In this document: positions 1 to 6,435 of the stretch, piece after piece
Layout of the letters: the number at the start of each line of letters is the position of its first letter
Position numbering within the stretch: position 1 is the stretch's first letter
Assembly (NCBI GenBank): GCA_045805345.1
Contig: JBJMLK010000282.1
Span: forward strand, 1-8,584
Length of the DNA: 8,584 nt
DNA from: AC-37 sp045805345
GTDB lineage: Bacteria > Actinomycetota > Thermoleophilia > Solirubrobacterales > Thermoleophilaceae
Reading direction: 5' to 3'
Translations under genes and position numbers: made by a program
The notes under the pieces: generated by a model
What the model saw: only the letters and a program-made list of their open reading frames with translations
What the model was told of the DNA's origin: nothing
The model's database searches: none

Positions 1-1
1 G

Positions 2-1105
2 ACGATCGACGAGCCGGGCCCCGTGTGGCGCGCTAGCACGCAGGTCGACGGCGCGACCAACCTGTGGGCACTGTCCTGTCCCACCGCGACGCACTGCGCG
101 GCGGTCGACATTTTCGGAGGCGGGCCGCTGACCACGACCGACGTGACGGCCGCGGACCCGGTCTGGAACAGGGCCACCGCGCCGTGGGGGGGCCTCAGCG
201 AGATCAGCTGTCCCTCGGTTGACCTCTGCGTAGCGGCGGACCCCCTCGGCAACTTCATCTGGTCGACGAACCCCTTCGCGGCGTCGCCGGTCTGGAACGG
301 GCTGAGCCAGGTCGGCAACCCCATCGCCTGCTCCTCGCCGACGTTCTGCGTGGCGGGGCGCGGTTTCTTCGTGCGCACGTCCACCACGCCGGGGACGTGG
401 TCGGCGCTCGTCTCGGTGATGAGCCCATTCGGGTCGATCTCCTCGGTGGCCTGCGCGGGCGACCGTCTGTGCCTGGTCGGCAACGACCTCGGTGACGTGG
501 CCTTCGGGGTGGCTGTCCCGCAGAACAAGGTCCGCCCGACCGTGAAGGGCGTCGCCAAGGTCGGCTCCACGCTGACAGCCGCTCACGGGACCTGGACCGG
601 TGTCCCCGCGACCACGCTGCAGTGGAAGCGGTGCGGCCCGGTGGGCGGCAAGTGCGCGGCGATCCATGGTGCCACCGGCTCGAAGTACAAGGTGTCCGCG
701 GCCGACGTCAAGCACACCCTGCGGGTCGTTGAGACCGCGAGCAACGCGGGTGGCCGCGCCACGGCCTCCGCGGTGACGGCTTTTGTCCCGCCCGTCATGA
801 CCAGGGCGCTGCTGCGGAAGGCGCTCCGCCCGCGCTTCAGCTTCCGCTTCACGACCCCGGTGGCCGGCACGCTGGTCGTGCGCTGGCACTCGATCAAGAC
901 CAAGACGAAGAAGGCCGTCCTGCTCGCCAGCGGCCGGCGGAAGTTCGCCAAGCCCGGCACGGGCCAGATCAAGATGACGCCCACCGCGAAGGGCGAGCAG
1001 ATCCTGGTCAAGGGAAAGAAGGTCGACGTCACCGCGAAGGCCAAGTTCACGCCGCTCAGCGGCAAGGCCCTGACGGTCTCCAAGAAGCTGACCGTGAAGC
1101 GCTAG
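2..1105 (+). CDS. Secreted/surface CX5C-repeat protein with Ig-like domain, 5' partial
   Basis: The frame is open from base 2, so the true start lies outside the window; 367 residues are visible. Visible residues 1-170 hold four repeats about 40-44 residues apart, each with a C-x5-C pair (Cys26/32, 70/76, 110/116, 151/157) in contexts such as 'LSCPTATHCAAVD' and 'ISCPSVDLCVAAD'. Tryptophans lie between the repeats ('PVWNRATAPW', 'PVWNGL'), as in the blades of a beta-propeller-like extracellular repeat protein. Residues 175-262 look like a bacterial Ig-like domain: 'GTWTG', Trp208, a Cys211-Cys218 pair and 'GATGSKY'. Residues about 268-367 form a Lys/Arg-rich beta-type C-terminal domain ending in 'KKLTVKR'. 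The paired cysteines fit an exported protein, but its signal peptide would lie upstream of the window. The function is unknown; binding or cell-surface display is a guess. It ends against the stop codon of the convergent RTX-like gene with no spacer. Confidence 0.8.
   Translation, partial: TIDEPGPVWRASTQVDGATNLWALSCPTATHCAAVDIFGGGPLTTTDVTAADPVWNRATAPWGGLSEISCPSVDLCVAADPLGNFIWSTNPFAASPVWNGLSQVGNPIACSSPTFCVAGRGFFVRTSTTPGTWSALVSVMSPFGSISSVACAGDRLCLVGNDLGDVAFGVAVPQNKVRPTVKGVAKVGSTLTAAHGTWTGVPATTLQWKRCGPVGGKCAAIHGATGSKYKVSAADVKHTLRVVETASNAGGRATASAVTAFVPPVMTRALLRKALRPRFSFRFTTPVAGTLVVRWHSIKTKTKKAVLLASGRRKFAKPGTGQIKMTPTAKGEQILVKGKKVDVTAKAKFTPLSGKALTVSKKLTVKR
77..472 (+). repeat. Four C-x5-C protein repeats (propeller-like blades)
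   Basis: These are four in-frame degenerate repeats inside the first gene. Each has two cysteines separated by five residues, with Cys-to-Cys periods of 44, 40 and 41 residues. The DNA itself is not conserved enough to be a tandem DNA repeat, so the period is at the protein level only. More copies may lie upstream of the window. Confidence 0.65.
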
Positions 1106-2176
1106 TCAGCGCGCCGCGGCTCGGTGCACGGTCTCGCAGTCGCCCGCCACCGTGTCCCACGGATCGGCGTACACCACGTCGTGCCCGGTCCCGCAGTGGA
1201 TCGTGTCCGGGTAGTAGTGGCTCCCGCCTCGCGCGCGCATCACGTCGTCGCCGCCCTCCCCGTGCAGCTCGGCGTCACCGTCGGTGCTGAAGATCTCGTC
1301 ATCGCCCCCGCGCCCGTAGGCGAACGATTGTTCGACGAGCGGGTCCGGCACGATGCGGTCCGCCCCGTCGCTGCCGAGGTAGCGGTAGCCGCCGCGGCAA
1401 CCCGAGTCCGGCGCGTCGCTGACGGGCTGGCAGTAGGGCCTGCCGACCACCTCGCAGTCGTGTGCGACGGTGTCGTGCTGGTCGGCGAGCACGCTGTCGC
1501 TGCCCGCGCCGCAGCGGATCGTGTCGTGTCCCTGCGGGTAGAGCAGACCGCTGTCGGTGCCCACGCTCTCGATGAGGCCGCCCGCGATGTGGTCGTCGCC
1601 GCGACCGCCGATGAGCTGGTCGGCACCGAGGTCGCCGAACAGGTCCGACCCTCGCGGGGAGCCGCGCAGAGTGTCGGCCGCGCGGCTGCCGCGCTGGTTC
1701 TCCACGTCACGGTGAACGTTGTCGCGACCGGCTGCGCCGTCGTCGGCCTTACGGTTCGCGGAGATCGTCACGGCCTGCTTGCTGTTCGTGTACTCGATCG
1801 AGTCGATCCCCCCGCCGCCGGAGTACTCGAATGGCGCGGGCAGGTTGGTGGCGGGGAAAAGCCGGTCGGCGCCGCCGCGCAGCGTCACGCGGATCCGGTC
1901 GACGCCGTCGGGGTCGCAGATCGCGTCGTGGCCGTCCCGCCTGCAACCCGGCCCGAGGTCTGCCCGCACGTCCTTACGGCCGAAGCCTCCGCTGTCGTGC
2001 AGCCTGTAGTCGCCGGCGTCGGTCAGCGAGATCTCGAGCCAGTTGACCTCCCCGGGCCCCGCCGAGTAGCGCAGCGCCCCGTCGCTCTCGCCGGCCGTGG
2101 CGGCGCTCGCGACGCCCGGCGCCGCACCCAGCGCGACGGCCACCACGAGTCCGGCGAGCACCCCAGGCATCCGCAT
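1106..2176 (-). CDS. Secreted RTX-like (hemolysin-type) calcium-binding repeat protein
   Basis: A 356-residue protein. I chose the ATG at 2176 because it directly precedes a signal peptide: Arg2, a hydrophobic core at residues 5-20, and a likely cut in 'GVASA|AT' near residue 25. The second ATG at 2170 (354 residues) is equally possible. The frame stays open 241 codons further upstream, but that extension crosses the next gene and is Arg/Ala-rich nonsense. RTX-like Gly/Asp nonapeptides occur around residues 185-200 ('GGRGDDHIAGG') and 288-317 ('GRGGDDEIF', 'GEGGDDVM'). In this family they bind Ca2+ in a parallel beta-roll outside the cell. A 27-residue module with 'DTIxCGxGxD' and 'DCE' occurs twice (residues 218-244 and 324-350). 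No enzymatic domain is recognisable, so a structural, adhesive or matrix role is only inferred. It diverges from the gene at 2258 and converges with the first gene. Confidence 0.82.
   Translation of the reverse strand: MRMPGVLAGLVVAVALGAAPGVASAATAGESDGALRYSAGPGEVNWLEISLTDAGDYRLHDSGGFGRKDVRADLGPGCRRDGHDAICDPDGVDRIRVTLRGGADRLFPATNLPAPFEYSGGGGIDSIEYTNSKQAVTISANRKADDGAAGRDNVHRDVENQRGSRAADTLRGSPRGSDLFGDLGADQLIGGRGDDHIAGGLIESVGTDSGLLYPQGHDTIRCGAGSDSVLADQHDTVAHDCEVVGRPYCQPVSDAPDSGCRGGYRYLGSDGADRIVPDPLVEQSFAYGRGGDDEIFSTDGDAELHGEGGDDVMRARGGSHYYPDTIHCGTGHDVVYADPWDTVAGDCETVHRAAAR
1127..1207 (-). repeat. DTxxCGxGxD...DCE module, copy 2 of the RTX-like protein
   Basis: This encodes residues 324-350 of the RTX-like protein. 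It matches residues 218-244 at 18 of 27 positions by eye, including both Cys, the Gly pair and five Asp, with no gaps. It closes the protein at its C-terminus. Confidence 0.7.
1445..1525 (-). repeat. DTxxCGxGxD...DCE module, copy 1 of the RTX-like protein
   Basis: This encodes residues 218-244 of the RTX-like protein and is the first copy of the 27-residue module. Its two Cys residues are 19 apart, as in copy 2, so each module could hold its own disulfide. It is followed by a Cys-containing linker ('GRPYCQPVSD') before the next Gly/Asp repeats. Confidence 0.7.
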
Positions 2177-2198
2177 GCTCGATAAACACGCAAAGCTG

Positions 2199-2204
2199 CG
2201 TATA
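2199..2204 (-). promoter_or_regulatory. Possible -10 element (TATACG) for the RTX-like gene
   Basis: The minus strand reads TATACG about 22 bases before the ATG at 2176, inside the 81-base divergent spacer. No convincing -35 element is visible. Unlike the + strand genes here, this gene has no TAnnnT box a few bases from its start. This is a weak call. Confidence 0.2.
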
Positions 2205-2244
2205 TGTTGCGCGGCGAGCCCTCGCATTCGGACGCGGCGTGAGG

Positions 2245-2250
2245 TACGTT
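2245..2250 (+). promoter_or_regulatory. -10-like box TACGTT of the 179-residue secreted protein gene
   Basis: TACGTT fits TAnnnT and lies 7 bases before the ATG at 2258. No Shine-Dalgarno sequence lies between them, so transcription would begin at or next to the start codon and give a leaderless mRNA. No -35 element is clear. The same arrangement recurs before the starts at 2860, 3791 and 7302. Confidence 0.45.
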
Positions 2251-2257
2251 CCTTCGT

Positions 2258-2797
2258 ATGAGGCGATGGGTGGCCCCCATCATCGCCGCGGCAGCGGCCT
2301 GTCTCGCGGTGCCGGGCGTCGCAGCCGCCGATCCCACGGTGGTCCTGGAGCCGAAGTGCTCGATCGCCGAGGACGGGAGCCAGAACTACGACGTGACCTT
2401 CGGCGTTACCGGGTTCCCGCCGTCCACGGCCTTCGACGGCGACATCGAGTTCCAGGAGATCCAGCCCGATGGGAGCCTGAAACCGTCCTTCGGCGCCAGC
2501 GCCACGGCGACCACGGAGGCGGACGGGACCTGGATCCGGTCGCTCGGCGTCCAGGGGAGACCGACGGTGGCCACGCTGACGATCAACTCCGACCTGCTGC
2601 CCGGCGGTACCGAGACCAAGTCGGTGAGCGCGGCGTGCGAGAAGCCGCCCAGCGAGCCGACCCCGCCGCCGCCGGCACGGGCGGGGCGCCGCCCGAAGCT
2701 CACGAAGCAGTGCCGGCACGGCGGCTACCGCCGGTTCGGCTTCAAGACGAAGCGCCGCTGCGTGGCCTACGTGCGCCGCGGCCCGCCGACGCGCTAG
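2258..2797 (+). CDS. Small secreted protein with C-terminal QC(x15)C basic motif
   Basis: A 179-residue protein of unknown function. The ATG at 2258 is followed at once by a signal peptide: Arg2-Arg3, an Ala-rich hydrophobic core at residues 5-18, and a likely cut near 'GVAAA|DP' (residues 23-24). The mature part, residues 25-128, looks like one beta-sandwich domain, and Cys34 and Cys127 bracket it as a possible disulfide. A Pro-rich linker (residues 129-140, 'PSEPTPPPP') leads to a Lys/Arg-rich tail with 'KQCRHGGYRRFGF' and 'RRCVAYV' (Cys152 and Cys168). This tail resembles a short C-terminal motif (QCKxGGWxxFG...CVxxV) that I recall from many secreted actinobacterial proteins. Cys15 lies inside the hydrophobic core and is not in a convincing lipobox. 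The next gene begins 62 bases downstream with its own -10-like box, so the two may be transcribed separately. Confidence 0.78.
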   Translation: MRRWVAPIIAAAAACLAVPGVAAADPTVVLEPKCSIAEDGSQNYDVTFGVTGFPPSTAFDGDIEFQEIQPDGSLKPSFGASATATTEADGTWIRSLGVQGRPTVATLTINSDLLPGGTETKSVSAACEKPPSEPTPPPPARAGRRPKLTKQCRHGGYRRFGFKTKRRCVAYVRRGPPTR

Positions 2798-2845
2798 CCA
2801 GGTCAGCACGCGAACACCGACCCTTTTGGGGCGCCGGGGCACCGC

Positions 2846-2851
2846 TACTAT
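2846..2851 (+). promoter_or_regulatory. -10-like box TACTAT of the 300-residue secreted protein gene
   Basis: TACTAT, close to the TATAAT consensus, lies 8 bases before the ATG at 2860, again with no Shine-Dalgarno sequence between. A weak -35-like 'CTTTTG' at 2823-2828 would give a 17-base spacer. This fits a leaderless or nearly leaderless transcript starting in the short gap after the previous gene. Confidence 0.5.
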
Positions 2852-2859
2852 GCCTCGCC

Positions 2860-3762
2860 ATGACCCGCCTGGCAGGGATGGTCTCAACTCTGGTGGCACT
2901 CGTCGCGGTGGTCGTTATCGGGCCCGCCACCGCCACCGCGGCTCAGAGCCCCAACCCGAAGCCCGTGAGCGGGCGGAACTTCGTGGGCGCGCAGATCGAC
3001 GCGTCGATCGACCCGTACAAGCAGCTCAACCTGCTCTCGACGCGCGTCGTGAACGACGGCAAGACGCTGAACGTGTGGCTGGTGTCGAGGCCGAAGAACT
3101 GCGGCGGCTGGGACTTGGCCACCGCCAAGCTGCCGATCGCCGACGACGGGACGTTCCACGGGACCCTGACCTTCGGCACGGCGCCGGCCAACGTGCGCGG
3201 CACCGCCACCTTCAAGGGTCACTTCGCCACCACCAAGCGCAACGGACTGGTGGCGCTCACCACCATCCGCTCGCGCTTCGCAAGCCCCAACAACTGCGAC
3301 ACGGGGACCGTTCACATCAAGGCGATCAGCCCGCGGCACGGCCACAAGGGCGGCGGCCAGCCGGCGCCCAACGCGCTCTTCGTGGGCATGACCAGTCAGA
3401 GCTCGGCGCGGATCGAGGTCAAGCTGCCGATGCTGGCCCTCATCTCCGCCGACGGCACGAAGGTCAAGCGCTTCGTGGCCGACACCAACGTCAGGTGCAA
3501 GTCGGGTCGCCCGGCCGGCGGGCTCTTCCGGATCCGCGACATCCCGATCAAGGACGATGCGTTCAACGGCGTGACGGGGGACACGGAGCCGGTCCAGGGG
3601 ACCGACCGGAAGCGGACGATCGTGCTGGGCGCGACGGGGACGTTCGGTGAGCGCATCCTCACCGGCACGTGGCGGGTGCACCAGGTCGAGACCGACCCGT
3701 ACTCGATCAACGACGATTGCGACACCGGCGACCTGAAGTACGTAGCCGCGCGCGTCAGGTAG
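2860..3762 (+). CDS. Secreted two-domain protein of unknown function (internal duplication)
   Basis: A 300-residue protein. The ATG at 2860 begins a clear signal peptide: Arg3, a hydrophobic core at residues 8-21, and a likely cut at 'TATAA|QS' after residue 28. The frame is open upstream, but that part overlaps the previous gene out of frame. The mature protein has two similar domains, residues 40-155 and 172-297, joined by a Gly/Lys/His-rich linker ('GHKGGG', 163-166). In both, 'FVG' is followed by 'DGTK' or 'DGKT', a central Cys, an 'I..DDGTF' or 'IKDDAF' turn, a Gly-Thr beta stretch and a final 'CDTG' strand (Cys146 and Cys287). The paired Cys in each half (81/146 and 213/287) could form disulfides. 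These are all-beta domains by appearance, and I do not recognise an enzyme. It is followed after 28 bases by the thiolase operon, which has its own promoter-like box. Confidence 0.78.
   Translation: MTRLAGMVSTLVALVAVVVIGPATATAAQSPNPKPVSGRNFVGAQIDASIDPYKQLNLLSTRVVNDGKTLNVWLVSRPKNCGGWDLATAKLPIADDGTFHGTLTFGTAPANVRGTATFKGHFATTKRNGLVALTTIRSRFASPNNCDTGTVHIKAISPRHGHKGGGQPAPNALFVGMTSQSSARIEVKLPMLALISADGTKVKRFVADTNVRCKSGRPAGGLFRIRDIPIKDDAFNGVTGDTEPVQGTDRKRTIVLGATGTFGERILTGTWRVHQVETDPYSINDDCDTGDLKYVAARVR
2977..3324 (+). repeat. Duplicated domain, copy 1
   Basis: This encodes residues 40-155 of the 300-residue secreted protein. Landmarks are 'NFVG', 'NDGKT', Cys81, 'IADDGTFHG' and 'NNCDTG'. Copy 2 has the same landmarks in the same order. 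The FVG-to-CDTG distance is 105 residues here and 113 in copy 2. Confidence 0.6.
3373..3750 (+). repeat. Duplicated domain, copy 2
   Basis: This encodes residues 172-297 of the 300-residue secreted protein. Landmarks are 'LFVG', 'ADGTK', Cys213, 'IPIKDDAFNG', 'GATGTF' and 'DDCDTG'. Identity to copy 1 is low outside these landmarks, so the duplication is old or both are members of a widespread domain family. Confidence 0.6.
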
Positions 3763-3778
3763 ACGCGCCCGCGTTTCC

Positions 3779-3784
3779 TAACAT
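3779..3784 (+). promoter_or_regulatory. -10-like box TAACAT of the thiolase-fabG4-htdX operon
   Basis: TAACAT lies 6 bases before the GTG at 3791, in the 28-base gap after the previous gene. No Shine-Dalgarno sequence is present, so a leaderless operon mRNA beginning with GTG is likely. No good -35 is visible at a standard distance. I see no operator palindrome of the kind that would name a regulator. Confidence 0.45.
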
Positions 3785-3790
3785 CTCCGC

Positions 3791-5077
3791 GTGATCGACG
3801 CTCCACGCAGGGCGGCCATCCTCGGCGGCAACCGGATCCCGTTCGCGCGGCGCGACCGCGAGTACGCGCACGCCTCGAACCAGGACATGCTCACCGCCGC
3901 GCTCGACGGGCTCGTCGGGCGGTTCGGGCTCCAGGGCGTGCGGATGGGCGAGGTGGCGGCCGGCGGGGTGCTGAAGCGCAGCCGCGACTTCAACCTCACG
4001 CGCGAATCCGTGCTCGGCAGCGCACTGGCGCCCGAGACGCCGGCGTACGACGTGCAGCAGGCGTGCGGCACCGGGCTCGAGACCACCATCCACGTGGCCA
4101 ACAAGATCGCGCTCAGGCAGATCGAGTGCGGCGTGGCGGGCGGGTACGACACCACCAGCGACGCGCCGATCGAGGTGAGCGACGACCTGCGCCGCCTGCT
4201 GCTCGACTTGAATCGCGCGCGGTCGTCCGCGGACCGGCTCAAGCTGCTCGGGCGCCTGCGGCCGGGACAGCTCGTCCCCAACCCGCCGCGCAACGAGGAG
4301 CCGCGCACGGGGCTCTCGATGGGGGAGCACCAGGCGATCTCGACCAAGCGCTGGGGGATCTCGCGCGCGGAGCAGGACGAGCTGGCGGCCGAGAGCCACC
4401 AGCGCCTGGCCGCCGCCTACGACCGCGGCTTCTTCGACGACCTGATCACGCCGTTCCTCGGCCTCGAGCGCGACGGCAACCTGCGGCCCGACACCTCGGT
4501 CGAGAAGCTGGCCAAGCTGAAGCCCGTATTCGGCGGCGACGGGGACGACGCGACGATGACCGCCGGCAACTCCACGCCGCTGACCGACGGCGCCGCGACC
4601 GTGCTGGCCAGCGACGCGTGGGCGGCCGAGCGGTCGCTGCCGGTGCAGGCGCACCTGGTGGACGCGGAGACCGGCGCGGTGGACTTCGTGCACGGTGGCG
4701 ACGACCTGCTGGCCGCGCCGCTCTTCGCGGTGCCGCGGCTGCTCGACCGAAACGGCCTGAGCCTCCAGGACTTCGACTTCTACGAGATCCACGAGGCGTT
4801 CGCCTCCCAGGTCCTGATGACGCTCAGGGCGTGGGAGGACCCGGCGTTCTGCTCGGAGCGGCTCGGGCGCGAGCAGCCGCTGGGGTCGATCGACCGCGCG
4901 AAGCTCAACGTGAACGGCTCGTCGCTCGCCGCCGGGCACCCGTTCGGCGCCACGGGCGGGCGCGTGGTGGCCACGCTCGCCAAGCTGCTGGCCGAGCGTG
5001 GGTCCGGCCGCGGCCTGATCTCGATCTGCGCGGCGGGCGGCCAGGGCGTGACGGCGATCCTCGAGCGTGAGGCGTGA
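3791..5077 (+). CDS. fadA2: Acetyl-CoA C-acyltransferase (FadI/FadA2-type thiolase)
   Basis: A 428-residue thiolase that cleaves 3-ketoacyl-CoA with CoA to acetyl-CoA and a shortened acyl-CoA, or runs the reverse condensation; it should be cytoplasmic. The nucleophilic Cys92 is in 'QQACGTGLE'. His334 is in 'YEIHEAFASQ', where 'HEAF' replaces the 'NEAF' usual in classical acetyl-CoA thiolases and points to the FadI/trifunctional-beta branch. His383 is in 'AAGHPFGATGG' and Cys413 in 'ICAAGGQG', so all four catalytic elements are intact. The long helical insertion at residues 128-180 is also typical of this branch, and the length is normal. The GTG start follows TAACAT by 6 bases and gives a full N-terminus. 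The gene overlaps the next start by 4 bases (GTGA), so translation is probably coupled. M. tuberculosis FadA2, encoded beside FabG4, is the closest analogue I can name. The substrate chain length cannot be read from the sequence. Confidence 0.9.
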   Translation: MIDAPRRAAILGGNRIPFARRDREYAHASNQDMLTAALDGLVGRFGLQGVRMGEVAAGGVLKRSRDFNLTRESVLGSALAPETPAYDVQQACGTGLETTIHVANKIALRQIECGVAGGYDTTSDAPIEVSDDLRRLLLDLNRARSSADRLKLLGRLRPGQLVPNPPRNEEPRTGLSMGEHQAISTKRWGISRAEQDELAAESHQRLAAAYDRGFFDDLITPFLGLERDGNLRPDTSVEKLAKLKPVFGGDGDDATMTAGNSTPLTDGAATVLASDAWAAERSLPVQAHLVDAETGAVDFVHGGDDLLAAPLFAVPRLLDRNGLSLQDFDFYEIHEAFASQVLMTLRAWEDPAFCSERLGREQPLGSIDRAKLNVNGSSLAAGHPFGATGGRVVATLAKLLAERGSGRGLISICAAGGQGVTAILEREA

Positions 5078-6435
5078 GCCAGGACCGCTACCAGCAGGTG
5101 GCCAACTCCGCACTCGGCGGCGCGCTGGCCAAGCGCCTCGGCCTGCCGGCGCCGCCGCTCCTCGAGCGGCACGAGCCGGGCAGGCCGGTCGTCTCGGCGC
5201 CGGTCGCGCTGGGCGCGGCGCACGGCGGCCGGCTCGAGCGCCCGGCGCTCGACGTCCTGCGGTCGATCGAGGCGCACGTGGAGACCGACGTGGGGGCGAT
5301 CGGCGAGGGCGCGGAGCTGGCGGCGCTGGTGTTCGACGCCAGCGGCATCGACGACAGCGTGCGCCTCGGCGCGCTGTACGACTTCTTCAACCCGCTGCTG
5401 CCGGCGCTCCGCCGCAGCGGCCGCGTGGTGGTGCTGGCCGGGCCGCCGGACGAGGCGGCGAATCCCCGCGCGTCCACGGCGCAGCGCGCGATCGAGGGCT
5501 TCGTGCGCTCCGTGGCCAAGGAGATCGGCCGCAAGGGCAGCACCGCGCAGCTGGTCCAGGTGGCGGCGGGCGCCGAGACCGCGATCGAGTCCACGCTCCG
5601 CTTCCTGCTCTCGGCGCGCTCGGCCTTCGTGGACGGGCAGGTGATCCGCGTCGAGGCGGCGGGCGAGGGCGCGGTCCCCGCGCCGGACGACTGGGACCGT
5701 CCGCTGTCCGGGCGCGTGGCCGCCGTGACCGGCTCGGCGCGCGGCATCGGCGAGGCGATCGCGGCGACCCTCGCCGAGCAGGGCGCGCACGTGGTCTGCA
5801 TCGACGTGCCCGCCGCCGCCGAGGCGCTCACCGAGGTGGCGAACCGCGTACGGGGCACGTCGCTGGCGCTGGACATCACCGATCCGGCGGCGCCGGAGCG
5901 GCTGGCCGATCACGTGGCCGAGCGGCACGGACGCGTGGACGCGTTCGTGCACAATGCCGGCATCACACGCGACAGGACACTCGCGCGCATGCCGCGCGAG
6001 TCGTGGGACGCGGTGCTCGACGTGAACCTGTCGAGCCAGGAGCGGATCAACGACGCGCTGCTCGAGCACGGCCTGCTGGGCGCGGGTGGCCGGCTCGTGT
6101 CGGTGTCGTCGGTGAGCGGGATCGCCGGCAACCGCGGCCAGTCGAACTACGCAACGAGCAAGGCGGGGATCATCGGGATGGTCGCCGCGCTGGCAGGGCC
6201 GATGCGCGAGCGCGGCGCGACCGTCAACGCCGTCGCGCCCGGCTTCATAGAGACCGCGATGACCGCCGCGATGCCGGTGGCCACGCGGGAGGGCGGCAGG
6301 CGCACGAGCAGCCTCGTGCAGGGCGGGCAGCCGGTCGACGTGGCGGAGACGATCGCGTGGCTGGCGAGCCCGGCCTCCGGTGGCGTGAACGGGAACGTGG
6401 TGCGAGTCTGCGGTCAGGCGCTGATCGGGGCGTGA
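5074..6435 (+). CDS. fabG4: 3-ketoacyl-(ACP/CoA) reductase, high-molecular-weight FabG (FabG4-type SDR)
   Basis: A 453-residue short-chain dehydrogenase/reductase, about 200 residues longer than ordinary FabG and matching the length of mycobacterial FabG4. Residues 1-205 are a degenerate, flavodoxin-like Rossmann domain without a nucleotide-binding motif. Residues 212-453 are the active SDR domain: 'VTGSARGIG' (218-226) binds the cofactor, Asp244 at the end of the second strand favours NAD(H), and 'NAG' is at 294-296. The catalytic set is Asn318, Ser346, Tyr359 and Lys363 ('YATSK'). It interconverts 3-ketoacyl and 3-hydroxyacyl thioesters, between the thiolase and hydratase steps encoded on either side. 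The GTG start is nested in the thiolase stop (GTGA), with 'GAGG' just before it. The same overlap joins it to the next gene. Whether it works on CoA or ACP thioesters is not decided by the sequence. Confidence 0.9.
   Translation: MSQDRYQQVANSALGGALAKRLGLPAPPLLERHEPGRPVVSAPVALGAAHGGRLERPALDVLRSIEAHVETDVGAIGEGAELAALVFDASGIDDSVRLGALYDFFNPLLPALRRSGRVVVLAGPPDEAANPRASTAQRAIEGFVRSVAKEIGRKGSTAQLVQVAAGAETAIESTLRFLLSARSAFVDGQVIRVEAAGEGAVPAPDDWDRPLSGRVAAVTGSARGIGEAIAATLAEQGAHVVCIDVPAAAEALTEVANRVRGTSLALDITDPAAPERLADHVAERHGRVDAFVHNAGITRDRTLARMPRESWDAVLDVNLSSQERINDALLEHGLLGAGGRLVSVSSVSGIAGNRGQSNYATSKAGIIGMVAALAGPMRERGATVNAVAPGFIETAMTAAMPVATREGGRRTSSLVQGGQPVDVAETIAWLASPASGGVNGNVVRVCGQALIGA

Noticed and set aside
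1124..2185. A 353-codon open frame on the + strand opposite the RTX-like gene
   Set aside because: It is the antisense shadow of a GC-rich gene: Val/Ala/Arg-rich, with no domain pattern. The opposite strand has a signal peptide and clear RTX repeats.
2821..2845. Possible terminator or operator around CCCTTTTGGGG and GGCGCC between the two small secreted-protein genes
   Set aside because: The inverted repeat has only about three paired bases around TTTT and no following T-run, so it cannot be told from chance in GC-rich DNA.
2239..2859. Upstream extension of the 300-residue secreted protein to 507 codons
   Set aside because: It overlaps the 179-residue gene in another frame and would place the signal peptide internally. 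The ATG at 2860 has its own -10-like box.
2177..2899. Upstream extension of the RTX-like gene frame to 597 codons
   Set aside because: The added 241 residues are Arg/Ala-rich, overlap the gene at 2258 on the other strand, and would bury a perfect signal peptide in the middle of the protein.
3755..5113. 452-codon antisense frame opposite the thiolase
   Set aside because: The thiolase has all its catalytic motifs intact. The antisense product is His/Arg/Val-rich with no recognisable domain.
4780..6069. 429-codon antisense frame across the thiolase-fabG4 junction
   Set aside because: It spans two real genes and has shadow-type composition with no motif.
5067..6431. Upstream extension of the htdX frame to 741 codons, which could look like a fusion protein
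   Set aside because: The first 455 codons are fabG4 read out of frame, with Arg/Gly-rich low-complexity sequence. The GTG at 6432 gives the normal family length.
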